Source of the DNA: Euglena gracilis
Lineage: Eukaryota > Euglenida > Euglenophyceae > Euglenales
Reading direction: 5' to 3'
NCBI GenBank assembly: GCA_039621445.1
Contig: CP154957.1
Span: forward strand, 28,530,798-28,594,797
Length of the DNA: 64,000 nt
The notes beneath the pieces were generated by a model that saw only the letters and a list, made by a program, of their open reading frames with translations, was not told the DNA's origin and did not search any database. A program made the translations under genes and the position numbers. Within the stretch, counting starts at the first letter, position 1. The number at the start of each line of letters is the position of its first letter. Positions 11,891 to 23,715 of the stretch are shown in pieces.

Positions 11891-13048
11891 GCTGAGCTCT
11901 TATCTCTTTAGAGTAAGAGCGAAGCTTACCACCAGGGAAAAGTGGGGTGGAACACCCCCCCCCTCCCCCGGCCCCCCCCCCTCTGGGTAGACCGTGAAAA
12001 CCGCGGATTATCACCATGACCCCGGCCCGGTTCCCGGAATTTTTTTTTCAGATGCGAGCGACTGGATTTCTAGTTTCCGAATCACCTGGGTTTGACCCCC
12101 AACTCCCCGCCAGATCCGAGTTATTCACGCGCGAAGGGGTCTAAACTGGGTAGGATCGGCCCGCCCCCCCCCCCTGGATGAGCCCCCCCCCCTTTGGACT
12201 CTGCCATTTCGGCCAAAAAATGTCAATTTTCAAAATATCTCCAAAATGAAGCCAAATCAAAGGAAATGTCCGGAGACCTAATTTGAAGCCCTTGGAACGC
12301 CCCATCTACTGGTATTTTGATTTCCCCGCAACTCCCCGCCTAGCCCGAGATACGGCCGTTTTTGGCCCAGATGGCCGTTTTGTACACTTTTCCCACTGTT
12401 CGACTTAGCCGTTTTCGGGGGGTGGGGGGTAAAAAAACCAATGTTTTCAAAATTTCTCGAAAATGATGCAAAATAAAAGGAAATGTCCAGAGACCTAAAT
12501 TGAAGCCCCTGGGACGCTCCTGGGAGCCCCTGGGACGGGATGTACTGGGATTATGGTTTCCCCACAACTCCCCGCGTAGCCCGAGATACGGGCGTTTTTC
12601 GGCCAATTTAGGCCATTTTGTACACTTTTTCCACTGTTCGACTTGGCCGTTTTCGGCCAAAAAAGTCGAAAAAAATCAAAAAAAATTTTGCCCGAAACGA
12701 TGTTTTTTGGCCTCCCGGACCCGGAAAAACTGTTTTTGAGCCGAAAACGAGCGTTTTTCGACCCGCCAGCGCCCCGTTTTGGGCCGCCGACCCATTGAAT
12801 TTGGGTCAAAACCGGGTCAAAAAAGTCGAAAAAAATCGAAAAAAAAAATTTTGCCCGAAACGATGTTTTTTGGCCTCCCGGACCCGGAAAAACTGTTTTT
12901 GAGCCGAAAATGAGCGTTTTTCGACCCACCGGCCTCCCCATTTCTGGCACAAAACCCATGGATTTCAGGCAAAAGAGCTCCATGGAGTGGGCCGGTATGT
13001 ATGGAGGGGTCAATGAAGGGGTGGGTGCGCGCTTATTAAGAGCTCAGC
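11891..13048 (+). mobile_element. Repeat family R, copy 2
   Basis: GCTGAGCTCTT at 11,891-11,901 and AAGAGCTCAGC at 13,038-13,048 bound the copy. The interior has two ~165-bp tandem modules (about 12,685 and 12,850) containing CTCCCGGACCCGGAAAAACT and GAGCGTTTTTCGACCC. An outer part near 12,118 has GAGTTATTCACGCGCGAAGG. It is inverted relative to copy 1 and parallel to copy 3. Confidence 0.65.
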
Positions 13049-13836
13049 ACTATTCAAAACCTGGTTATAGGTGAGGGGGTTTATAAACACAGCCTTAGCC
13101 CCAAATCCGATGATGTCTCACCCAAAAGTTTTTCTTTCAGATGCAAGCTTCTTTTTAAGTCAGCAGCCCCCCGCCCCCGGGGGGGGGGGGTGGGTGGGGG
13201 GTGTCCGGGCCGGACCCCCCCCTGGGGGGGGGGGTCACGCGCCGGAGGCGCTGGGTATACCTTTTCGGCGCGAAGCGCCGAATTTTTTTGGAAATTGCCT
13301 TTAACGGGCCCGATTTTGGGGGGGTCCCCGTCCCCCCCCCCCCCCCGGGGGGTCCCACGCCACCCTGGGTGGGTGGGGGGGACCCCCCTCCCCCCCCGGG
13401 GGGGGTCTTAAAAAGAAGCCTGTTCAGATGACCAGCGATGACAACTGGTTCGGGCCAAATTTGCCGAATGCTTTTTCTGAAGTTCCAGAAAATGATAATC
13501 TTAAGTTCCGTCCTTCCGTCTGTTCCAAAGTTCAGCCAGCTGTGATCACCTGACCACAAAATTTGGTTTTTGTCTGGTCCAGGCTTGTGCTTAGTCGGGT
13601 GCCTACCCCACGGGGGGGGGGGTGCTAGGGGAAGGCACCCCATAGCACCTGATCCGACCCCCCGGGGGGTAGGGTTTTGGGGGGTGCCTGCCCCCTAGCA
13701 GGCACCCCCTCCGACCCCGGCGCCGAAGGCACCGGGACCGGAAAAGGCCATTTTCAATGAAAATTTTCTGGGTCCCCCCCCCCCCCGGACCCCTATCCCC
13801 CCCGGGGGGGGGTGCCTGCTAGGGGCAGGCACCCTA
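13049..13836. repeat. C/G-run palindromic region left of Element 1
   Basis: No gene is recognised. Inverted C-run and G-run blocks lie at 13,165-13,240, 13,318-13,410 and 13,605-13,830. GGGTGCCTGC(C/T) and GGCAGGCACCC units are repeated between 13,625 and 13,835. Confidence 0.6.
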
Positions 13837-13841
13837 TAGCA
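13837..13841. repeat. Element 1 target-site duplication, left copy (TAGCA)
   Basis: TAGCA lies directly before the left TIR and is repeated exactly at 24,931-24,935 directly after the right TIR. Confidence 0.85.
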
Positions 13842-13867
13842 CTTAGGCGGCCTAATTCGCACTTAAG
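13842..13867 (+). repeat. Element 1 left TIR
   Basis: Begins CTTAGGCGGCC and ends CGCACTTAAG. One mismatch (T/G at position 12) to the inverted right TIR; identical to the left TIR of Element 2 at 34,177. Confidence 0.9.
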
Positions 13868-15269
13868 GATTTAACTTTTTATTTGCGCATATGCGCAAAT
13901 CCCCCGGTTTTTTGATTCCGGCGGAGAAGGTCCAAGGGTTCAAGAGACACGCCGGCAAGCAAGGGCAAAAACGAAGCGTTTTTTTGGTTTTGGCGGAGTG
14001 ACCCCTGGGACTTTGGCGAAAAACTGTGTTTTTTTGGGTGTTGAAAAATTTTATTTTGGGCCAAACCTCCGGGACCCTGCCCGCCGAAATAGAAAAAAAT
14101 TGAAAAAAGCACCTGGGGACCGGGACCCTGCCCGCCCCTGTGGTGACGCGGAGCCTTTTTTGGGGAAGTGGACTCGCCGGCAGTGTGTTCCCTCCCGGTG
14201 CCTCGGAGTGTGTGTGTGTATTTTTACCTTGGGGACTTGTGAATTTTTGATTGGTGAAGAAAGCAGCGAAAAGGGTGACAGGGCTCTGGGAGGGGTGCGG
14301 GTTGGGGGGTCCGGTGTGCAGGGGGTGAAGGGAGGAGGGGTCCAGGGGTGCAGGGGTGATGGTGCGAAGGGTGCGCAGGGGTGATGTGCAGCGGGCAGGG
14401 CGGTGGGGGTGAGGCGCCCGCAGGGGTTGTCAGTGGGGGCCTGGTTGCCAGTGTGTGGAGGCTTGCGTGCGTGCAACCCATTACTTTGGCCCTGATGTTT
14501 TTGTGAGTCACAAAACAGATAATTGATGTTGATGCGCGCAATTGCGCAAATAAAACGTACGGTGATGTGCGTGCCAGGGTGTGGGAGGGGTGCCAGTGGA
14601 AGAACCAGATGGTGGAAAGAGATGGGGATGAAAAGACAAGAGGTGAAAGAGAAAAGGCAGACTGGCAAACAGACCCCCGGCGGGCGGTGGACACGCTGGC
14701 CGCCCGGGGCTGAACAGGAAGGAGGGGGGCCGCCCCGCACTCCGCCGCGCGCAGGTTGTCAGTGGGGGGCGGTGCTTGGGGGGAGGGGTAATTAATTTTT
14801 TTTTTTGAACACGGGTGAGAGGGGCAGCACGGCACGAGAGGGGGGCTGCAGGGTCACGAGAGGGGTGTGTCACACCAACCCAAAAAATAAAAAACAAAAA
14901 AACAAGACCACCTCCCTGCAGGGTAGAGGGCATGGGGATGATGGTCAGCAGGGGGGCGGTGTACACGGACACCACGGCAGTGGGGCACTGTCTCCCACAT
15001 GGCAGACAAATAACAAAACAAACAAAGTGTGCGTTTTACTTGCGCAAGTGCGCGCACCAAACGCAATGATGAATTTTTTTGAAATAAGAATTCCGAGAGG
15101 GGACAGACCATAGCCGAGAGGGGACTGAGAGGGTGAAACACTTGTAACAGGAACATTTGCGCAAATGCGCGCATCAAACGTGCAGCACAAAAAAAAACAC
15201 TGAAAACTGAGTGGGATGATGCAGGGAACAAACAAAAGGGAAGTTGCTGAGACAGGCCCACAGCCAGTC
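13868..15269. other. Element 1 left interior, non-coding
   Basis: This is the 3' flank of the ParB-like gene. It holds palindromic motifs at 13,881-13,900, about 14,531, 15,040 and 15,153. 13,905-14,140 is homologous to the matching part of Element 2. Purine-rich low-complexity sequence (about 14,280-14,400) and GC-rich sequence follow. No convincing coding exon was found. Confidence 0.65.
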
Positions 15270-18200
15270 TCACTTCTTGTGCTTGGAGAGCCGCTTGGCC
15301 AGGCTCTCCGAGGCGGCCGCCGGCTTGGCGCCGGGCTTGGCCAGCCCGCGGCGGACGGTGCTCCGGGCCGCCGCAGCCGGGGCGGTCCGTGGCGGTGGCG
15401 GCGCCGGGGCCTCCGCCTCCTCCTCCTCAGACTGCTCCCCCTCGGACTCCGCCGCCGCTGCCTCCGGCGTTGCCGCTGCTGAGGCCGCCGCCGCCTGCGA
15501 CGCCGCTGCCTCCGCCGCCACCTTGGCCTTGGAGGCCTCGATGAGGTGCTTCATCGCTGGGTACTTCTTGGGGTCGAGGAGGTGGTACGACTTGGGGCCC
15601 TTCAGGGCCTCCCCCGGGCCCGGGGGACGGATCAGGCCCGCCGCCTTCCACCGGGTGTCCTCCCCCTTGCCTTTCCCCTTGCCCTTCCCCTTGCCCTCCA
15701 CCTTCTTCTCCTCTCCCTTCTTCTCCTTCCCCTTCTGGGTGGGCTCGGGCTTGCGGTACCCGGGGGTGATCTCCTCGATGGTGTCCTCCTCCTCTTCCTC
15801 TTCTCCCTGCGCCGCTGGTGGGGCTGCGGGGGCTTCGCTGGCGACCGGCGAGGAGGTGTCGCTGCTGCCACTGCTGGTGCTGCTGCTGCTGTCCTCCTCC
15901 ACCTCCTCCGCCTCCGGGTGACGGCTGGGCTGGGCCCGGGGCGGCGGCGGCACCAGGACGGGGCTGGGCCCCTCCTCGGGCTGGCTGGCGGGCGGGGTCA
16001 GCTCCGGGGTCTCCCGCCCCGGGGCACTCATCTCGACGTCGCTGCCCTCCTGCGGGCTGTCCGCGGCCTCGGTCTCCTCCCGTCGGGGTTTGGGCGCTGG
16101 GGGCCTGCTGGCCTTCTTCTCCGGCTCCTTCTTCCGGCGCTTCTTCTTCCGGTCCGCCCCACCCTTCTGGCGCTCCTCCAGCCTCTGCAGGCGGCGCTGC
16201 TCCTGCCGGACCTTGGTCTGCTGGCGCCGCTCCTCGGCCTCCTTGGCCCTCCGCGCCGCCTCCTCAGCGGCCAGGCGGAGCTTGTCCTGCAGGGCGGCGT
16301 TCTCCAGGGGGACCCAGAGGGCGTCGCCCCCTTCCAGGGCGGCCAGCAGGAGGGGCAGCATGGCGGAGGACACGGGGCGGGGCAGGGTCACCGTGTTGGC
16401 CACGGTCTGGGTGACGTCCTCCAGGCTGCTGGCCGAGTCCTCCACCACCACCAGCACCTCCGGGGGCTTGGCCGCCCAGGCCGCCACCCGGCCGGCCACC
16501 GCGGCGTCGGCGGTCTGGATGACCATGGCGTTGGCCGCCTCCATCCGCCGCACCACCCGCCGCCACAGCCACTCCACGCACAGCCAGTGCAGCCCCGCCC
16601 CGCAGCTGGACTCCACGTCCCACTCCACCTTGGGCAGCACCTACGAGGGGAGCCAGGCAGGCAGGCATAGACAGGGGAAGGCTTTTTTTGTGCACAAGGT
16701 GCGCGCAATTGCGCAAGTAAAACGAGAACCACCAAAAAAAAACAATTCCACTGACCGTGGCAGTCATTGCAGCAGTAAGCAGTTTAATTGTGACACTCCC
16801 ATGTATGCACATTGTGTGGGGGAGGGTGTACACCTTGCTTCGCTCCACGTCCCCCGGGCCGAACACCACCACCAGCGTCCTCTTCTCGAACCTGCGGGCC
16901 ACCCCCTGGCCCCCCTGCCGCAGCCACACGTCCACCGTCACCGACTCCCGCCCCGGTGCCAGCCGCCGCACCGCCGCCTCCACCGCGGCCACCGCCCCGG
17001 CACCACCGTAGATGGCGACCGGCACGACGCCGGCCAGGCGCTTGACCTGCTCGGACAGGAGGGGGCAGGATTCTGTTTCACTGGACACGTTTCCGAAGTG
17101 CGCTGTTACATTTGCGCAAGTGCGCGCATCAAATTTAAAAAAAATGCACACAGTATTTGTCGCAAGCAGCCGCGTCGAGAGGGGAGAGTGAAATGCAATG
17201 AAACGAATTTTGTGTTTGGTGCGCGCAATTGCGCAAGTCAAACGGGAACATCAAAAGGAAAAATACACCAAGCAGAAACAGAACCCTGAGCCGGTACTGG
17301 GCGTGACCTCCACCACCACCAGGCCCACCGCGGCCCCCAGCGCCTCCGCCGGCACCGCGCCGGCGCTGGCCTTGTAGGCCAGGCACTTCACCGCCTTCTC
17401 CTCCCCGTACGGCCGGGCCACCCCCACCTCCTGGAGGGCCCCGCCCTCCTTGGCCACCACCTCCGACTGCACCGCCGGCAGGGCGAAGGAGCCCCGCAGC
17501 TCCTCGTACTGCGCCTCCACCCAGAAGGCGGCCGTCAGCACCGCCGCCAGGGGGGGCTTCGGCTCCACCGGGCTCCACGTCCACGACCCCAGCCGGGTCA
17601 CCTGCAGCGCCGCCACCGGGACGGTCCGCTTGAAGCGGCTGCGCTCCGCCCCGTTCGCCACTGCAGGAGGAGCACGGGCGGGGTGGACACACCACGGACA
17701 CACCACGTCACCCGTCAAATGCATCTGTGTGCATGCACCCTGTGCACCATATGCACCCTCATAACCTTATCCCAGATGGATTGAACAACGGTGGCATACC
17801 GATCAGCCCGTGGATGTGGGGGTTGTCCTGCCGCCACGCGAAGGCCACCCACATCTCGTGGGTGGCCTCGGTCACCGCCTGCTCCAGCTGGGCCAGGCCG
17901 ATCCCCGGGCTCTGCAGCGCCGCCGCCACCTGCGCCCTCGCCTCGGGGGTCAGCAGCCGCCGGAGGCTGCGCACGTGGGAGGACAGCAGCATGCGGCCCC
18001 TGGCCGCCAGCGCCGACTCGACGCTCAGCAGCCCCGCCACCGCCTCCGGGTTCTCCTCCACCAGCCGCTGCAGCGGCCCCCACATCTGGATGACCTGCCC
18101 CTGAGAACAAGTGAACACACTGTACACCCCCGACCGACAAGTTGCAATGTGCAATGCGTTCACTTTTGATGCGCGCAATTGCGCAAATGAAACGAGAACA

Positions 18201-19461
18201 ATCTCCATGTAATGCACTGGCTGACTGGCAGTGGGCGGACACCTGGGCGACCGACCGGTCCCAGCCGGCCTGCCGGTAGGCCGCCGCCAGCCGCACCGCC
18301 GGCACCGTGGAGATGTCCTTCCCCTTCACCAGGAGGTTGGCGAACTGGGGGATGGACAGCTCCTTCACCGACGACTGGATGGCCTGCGCATCCCCGCCGG
18401 CCGCCCGCCGCAGGTGCACCGGGGTCAGGGGGTGGAGGATGGTGGCGAGGACGTACTTCCCCTGGCCACAGCCCTGCATTGGAACCGTTGTCTGTCACAG
18501 CTGGGAGGGGCTGCATAGGAGGGGCGTCACGAGAGGGGGCGTCACGGGAGGGGGCGGCACGGGAGGGGGCGTCACGGGAGGGGGCGTCACGAGAGGGGGC
18601 GTCACGAGAGGGGGCGTCACGAGAGGGGGCGTCACGAGAGGGGGCGTCACGAAAAACACACAAACAAATACAGGTCTGATCCCTTCGGGGGGTTCAACTT
18701 CTGGGACCGGAAGCCCTCCGCCCAGCGCTTCAGCGCGGAGGTGATGTGCTGCCCCGACATCAGCACGTAGTGGTTCTCTGTGACGACAACGCAGGGAGGT
18801 GCGCGCAATTGCGCAAGTAAAACGAACTGTGTGTAAGTGCGCGCAATTGCGCAAGTCAAATGCATCACGTGTGCATGTGCGCGCAAATGCGCAAATCAGA
18901 TGCTTTGTGTGCTTGTGCGCGCAATTGCGCAAATAAAATGGTACTCACAATGCAAAGCACTTGCCAAAGCTGAGCCTCACACACCGAAAGAGTCTGCGCA
19001 CACAAACCAATTTCACAGAAACCGTCACACCTCAAACACATGTAAAACAGAATCGCAGTGGGAGACACACCGGCCTTCTTCCAGACCGTCACCCTCACTG
19101 GCTCCAGCGGGGGGTTGAGCTGCAGCTGCCTGAGCTTGCGCTCCACTTCGTTGTTGTCGAGGGGGCGGGTCTGGCCCTCCGTCATCCCGTAGTCGACGTG
19201 GAGGGTGTCGAGGGGGAGTCGGGTGCCGGTCGCCAGCACCCATTGCTTGACCTCCTCCTTATACACCTCCGCAATGGGGAGCTTCCGGGCGGTACTTCGG
19301 GGGCGGATCCGCCCCGCCTTGGGGGCGGGCTTCGGCTCCTCCGCCGCTGCGGCCTCCGCCGGGGCCGGCTCGCCGCCAGCCTCCGCCGCCTCGGTCCCGG
19401 GCTCCGCCTGCCCGGGGATGACGGGTTCCCCCTCCGGGGGGACAGCAGCAGGGTCGGCCAT
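15270..19461 (-). CDS. ParB/sulfiredoxin-fold-like protein, seven exons, 1,003 residues
   Basis: Modelled exons: 19,461-19,071, 18,777-18,662, 18,473-18,243, 18,100-17,800, 17,660-17,298, 17,072-16,834 and 16,640-15,270. All introns are GT-AG and the 3,012-nt sum closes in frame. Start: ATG giving MADPAAVPPEG. After an Ala/Glu/Pro-rich leader (1-50), residues ~60-145 read LPLDTLHVD ... VRVTVWKKA ... YVLMSGQHITSAL, the order of a ParB/sulfiredoxin domain in which GQH (139-141) takes the place of the GxRR/GCHR nucleotide-binding loop. A mostly helical region follows (170-350), then mixed sequence with a DVW and VVVFGPGD segment. The last exon has a coiled coil (~660-725), a long acidic/Pro/Ser-rich stretch, Lys-Gly repeats and a basic end (KRLSKHKK). 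By inference it binds DNA, possibly the element's palindromes. The second intron's donor was chosen by phase and is the least certain junction. Confidence 0.7.
18521..18651. repeat. 15-bp tandem array inside second intron of the ParB-like gene
   Basis: About nine units of GGGGGCGTCACGAGA with few substitutions. It is the only intron of the gene with a minisatellite, and it lacks the GCGCAATTGCGC motif. Confidence 0.9.
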
Positions 19462-20727
19462 GGTGTGGGACCTGGGGCAAGGCGCCGTTACAAGGGGGGG
19501 GGGAGATATCCAGTGACTGAAACACACACGCAACAGCTGCATTCAACACAGTCAAATACAGTCAAATCTACGGCAGGCAATCCGCCCAAATTGTGACAAA
19601 AATTCATCCGACTTAGGCATTTTCAGGCAAAAAAATGGAAAAAGTGTGAAACAGTGCAACGGAACGCACAACATGCATTATTCCGGTCCGTAGCAAGGGG
19701 GGGTATGGATATGCTACGTTTTTGTAATCTTTCACGGCCTATCGGTGTCACAAAACGCCCAACACAAACCGGGGCTGACACGTCACGCATTCAGGTCGCG
19801 TAACTGCTAACGCACGGGCGGTTTGCCGTTGGCGTCCGTAGGCCTGCTGTTTTGGATATCTAGAAGTCATATGGCGTGAAGTTTCTGAATGTTTTCTTTT
19901 GGTGAACATACACCCCGTCACGGCGCATCGAATGACCCATAAAATAAGGCGTGGTGTTGCTTGTATCAAAAGTTACTGTTTCGTCGCCTCATCGGCAAAT
20001 TCGCTCAGTCGGACCCCTCGAAGGGGTCCGCCGGGACGTACGCGCGGGGCGCCCTCAGCGACACCACGTCCCGACTGCTGGTGGCTGCCCCGCGTCCCAC
20101 GGGGTCCTCCGGCACCCTCCCGCCCGCCCGCGGAGGCGACTCGTCACCCGCTGGTGACTCGAATCGTGACCTCCGAGTCGGTCGCTCAGACGGGGACTCC
20201 TCCGATGAGGACTCAGCAGCCCTGGCCAACAACAGACTCACGGTGCACCAAAAAATCTATTTTTATAATTATTACTTTTGATGCGCGCAATTGCGCGCAT
20301 CAAAAGTAATAATTCTTCTGTGAAGGGGGGTCCATGCTGTGATCTTTGAAAACTGTAACATTGTGAAACTTACTTGCTTACTTACTGTCAAATTTTCAGC
20401 ACCCTTCCCTCTGCTCCCAGAAAGCGTACGCTTTATCAAGCGCAAGCACAAATCTGAAGAACTGGGTATACCCCCCTGACAAATAAGACGGTATCTTTCA
20501 CCCGGGATAGCACCAATTTCTTAACGGATGCTGTACACCAACGGGGCCTACTGCACGTCTCACATAACAGCGCATCAAAAGTGTGGTACACTTTTGATGC
20601 GCGCAATTGCGCAAATAAAAATGTATAAACTGTTTCCCAAGGCAGAGCCGTATCTACAGCCTCTCCGTATGTGTGCACACGTTTTGTACGTTTGATGCGC
20701 GCAATTGCGCAAATGATAATTCACATA
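19462..20727. other. Element 1 intergenic spacer
   Basis: The spacer lies between the ParB-like gene (5' end at 19,461) and the 3' end of the second gene. Motif copies occur at about 20,282 (doubled arms, GATGCGCGC both sides), 20,597 and 20,698. About 19,980-20,245 is GC-rich and open on the minus strand (RAAESSSEESPSERP-type Ser/Arg-rich sequence), so an extra 5' exon of the ParB-like gene is possible but unproven. Confidence 0.5.
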
Positions 20728-23715
20728 TCACAGTTTCTCTGCTCTGAACGTTAGTATAACCGCAGTAATGCTGAACACCCCCTCTAAAACGTGCTGACCA
20801 ACCGGGAGTCTGGATGCTGCCTGCCCAGGAGCTCTATCCTGGCGTGGACGACGGCGACCCAGCACGCTGTCCCAGTGGACGTGGCACAGGTCCACCTCCG
20901 CCTGCGACCGCCGGCTGCGGCCAGCCTGCGCGTCGAAGCACAGCTGGTCCAGCTCAGTAGCGGCGTCAGCGGAGGGCACCTGGTCCTTCAGGAGCGTCCG
21001 CAGCGCGTACTGCAGCACGTCCTTCAGGGCCGTCTCACCCTTCGGCCCCGCGTCCGGCGCCAGCAGGGACGGCGGGCCCACCCAGCCGTCCGGCCACCGC
21101 GGAACCACGGACTGGTCCTCGGACTCCTCCCCCTCGTCCGCGTCCAGCTCCTCCGGCTGCCGCCGTCGCTCTCGGCGCAGCCCCCGCACCGAGGCGTACG
21201 TCACCATCTGGTGGACCAGGCGGTCCGGGGCGTCCAGCGGGGGCCGCAGCTCGCTGCCGTCCAGCAGGTAGTCCAGGTTGCGGAGGCAGTCCGCCAGCCA
21301 CCGCCGGTCCACCCCGCCCGCCCGCAGCTCCCGGGCGCCGTGGTGCCCCTGCCGCACCAGGAGGTAGAGGTCCATCACGTCCTCCACCTCCACCGCCTCC
21401 GGGTGCTGCTGCATCGACCCGCCCAGCCTGCTGAGGGTGGCCTCGTTGACCTCCTCTGAGAAACAGCAGGCGGGCAGGTCCTCGTGCCACCGGTCCCACA
21501 TCAGCAGCGCGCACGCCAGCGTCCGCACGTAGTCGGAGTGGCCCCGTGGGCGGTGCCCGGGTGTCGGCGCCTCCAGGTGCAGCAGCATCGTCAGGGCGTT
21601 GCACAGCACCTTCCGCGCCTGCCCGCCCGTCTGCGGCCGCCGCTCCTCCCAGTGACACTCCCGCACCTGCCACCCCAGTGCGAAGCAGGCTGGCGCCCAC
21701 ACCAGCAGCAGGTCCTCCAGTGCCTGCGCCACCGCCAGGTCCCGCTCCAGCTTCTCCAGGGCCTCCACCGCCTGGGCCTCCTTCCGGCGGCAGTGCTCCA
21801 GCGCCCGGATGCACTCCATCTGCCGGCTCCCGGCCTGCCACGCCCGCTCCATCTTGGCGCTGGCCGTGGCGTGCCGCACCTGCCGGGCGGTCTGCCGCTC
21901 CGCCTCCTCCTGCCGCCGCTGGGCCTGCTGCGTCTTCTGCCGCCCCTCTGGCACCACGGTGTCCCGCCGCCGCCGCAGGGTCCGGATCAGCCGTCGCAGG
22001 CGGGCGCGGCGCGCCGCGGGCACCAGCAGCATGGCGCCGACCCACATCTCCAGCGCCCGCACCTTCGGCTTGGTCGACCACTGCTCGCCCGGCGCCATGG
22101 TGCCCCGCTGCAGGAACAGGAACAGCGGCAGCAGGCGGCGGTACAGCACGTACAGCACCTGCTTGTACGCGTGCCACACGCCGTACAGCGGGGGCAGCTG
22201 CCGCAGCGCCTGGCCCGCGTCCCACCGCTGGCACTCCCGCCCGTAGACCACCTTCAGCTGGCGGTACCACAGGTTGATGTCCACCAGCAGGGGCAGCGGC
22301 GCCCTCACGCGGCCCAGGACGTCGCCCTTCAGGAAGCGGAGGACCTTCAGCATCCCCACCTGGGAGGAGATGCGGTCGTCCGTCAGCATGAAGGGGCGCC
22401 ACACCGGGACGCGGGCGTTCTCTCAGCCGCATCAGAGCCGCCGCCTTGTGTGTAACACCAAGTGCATAGTAACACCCCTGCTACAAAACGGACCATAAGC
22501 AACTTCTGGTGCGCGCATTTGCGCAAATGCACGCATCAAAAGTTGCTTTGCAAATATTCAACAGATGCAGAGAGTGACCCAGGACTGGAACTCACTTCAG
22601 TTCACATGGTGCGCGCAAATGCGCAAGTCAAATGGGACTGACAGCACAAAAGAGAAATCTGCGTATAGTACTGTGTGCCAGTTGCCTCACCTCACTGAAT
22701 TTCAAACACTTCTTTCGTAACATTTGCGCAATTGCGCGCACATTACGTAGCAATTCAACTTCGTTCAACTGAGACCCAGTCACAACCTCAACCCTCCAGG
22801 ACATCGACACCAATGTACACAGGTTGTTCACACCCCTCGACCCATCCACCGACGCAGACCGTTTCAAAAAGAAGAAAAAAAAAACAGACCCAGTCCCTCT
22901 GATGGTCGGGGCACGTCCAGCGGTACGCGCAGCTCGTGCGCCTCCAGCGGGCGTGCGCCGATCTCGGCCACCAGCTCCAGGAACGCCGGCAGGTCGCTGC
23001 GCACCAGCCGCGCGGACACCCGGGGGATGCGGCCCAGCAGCTGCTCCAGCGACGGGTACCCCGGGTACTCCGGGATGCCGCCCACCGCCGTCCGCATCAT
23101 GGACATCACGCAGCAGTCGTGGGTGCGGATCACCATCCTCGGGTTCGACGTCATCGCCCGCTTCCAGAAGTTGTCGAACCAGAAGACGCAGCTCCGCCCC
23201 TCCGACTGCTGCCACAGGTCCTCGAGGCGCTCGCAGGCCCGCTCCCGCCGCCACTGCCGGTTCCACACCGGCTCCCCCGGCAGGATCCCGCTGGGCCGCA
23301 GCAGTCGGCTGGCCGCCCGGTGCCAGGCCAGCGGCGCCTCGTGCTCCTCCGCCACCACCCGCTGCGCCGCGCGCGGGCAGGCGTGCTGTCGGAGCGCCCG
23401 GTACACCGCCCAGGCGTCCTTCAGCAGCAGCTCGATGCGGGGCCGCCGGGGCTCCCGGGCCAGCTCCTCCAGCAGCGCCGCGCCGCCCTCCGTCCGCAGC
23501 GGCACGCGGGTGTGCGCCACGTGCACCACCAGGGTCTGCAGCGGGTGGCCGCGCTGCACCACCGCCGCCGCGAACTCCTCGTAGGTGGCGGCGTAGTGGG
23601 CCTTCACCAGCTGGCCCAGCAGCTTCCCCAACTCCGCGGCCTGGGCGGCCTCCTCGCTGTAGCCCTCGTAGCCACGGCGCCGGGAGTGGGTGCTGCTTGC
23701 CTGGGAGGACTCCAT
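20728..23715 (-). CDS. Candidate transposase of Element 1, two exons, 839 residues
   Basis: Exons 23,715-22,890 and 22,421-20,728 are joined by a GT-AG intron (G/GTCTGT, TGAG/AG). Total 2,520 nt, exactly in frame. Start: ATG giving MESSQASSTHSRRRGYEG. Residues ~185-195 read SCVFWFDNFWKR, followed by RTHDCCVMSMMRT. Across the intron come WRPFMLTDDRISSQ (~285), FLKGDVLGR, LPLLVDINLWYRQLKVVYG (~320) and WHAYKQVLYVLYRRLLPLF (~365). An Arg/Gln-rich helical stretch follows (~430-490), then helical sequence to the end. Conserved-looking acidic residues in the order D-N, D-D, D-I-N, then H, recall large eukaryotic transposases of the DUF6589/KDZ type, but this comparison is from memory and weak. It is the only other long gene in the TIR element, so it is the likely transposase. 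The motif occurs three times in its intron and four times upstream. Confidence 0.6.

Noticed and set aside
6021-11933. Inverted GGTGGTAAGCTTCGC ... repeats taken as TIRs of the transposase-like gene
   Set aside because: Each is the end of a separate copy of repeat family R (4,640-6,063 and 11,891-13,048), with the body of the copy lying outside the interval, so they do not delimit the gene.
14280-14400. Purine-rich GGGGTG stretch considered as a telomere-like or G-quadruplex regulatory block
   Set aside because: The units are irregular and no telomere consensus is maintained; it is left as low-complexity DNA within Element 1.
15546-16670. Long plus-strand frame opposite the last exon of the ParB-like gene
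   Set aside because: It arises from GC-rich codon bias on the other strand. The minus frame has consistent splice phases and protein-like composition, the plus frame only Leu/Gly/Arg-rich low complexity.
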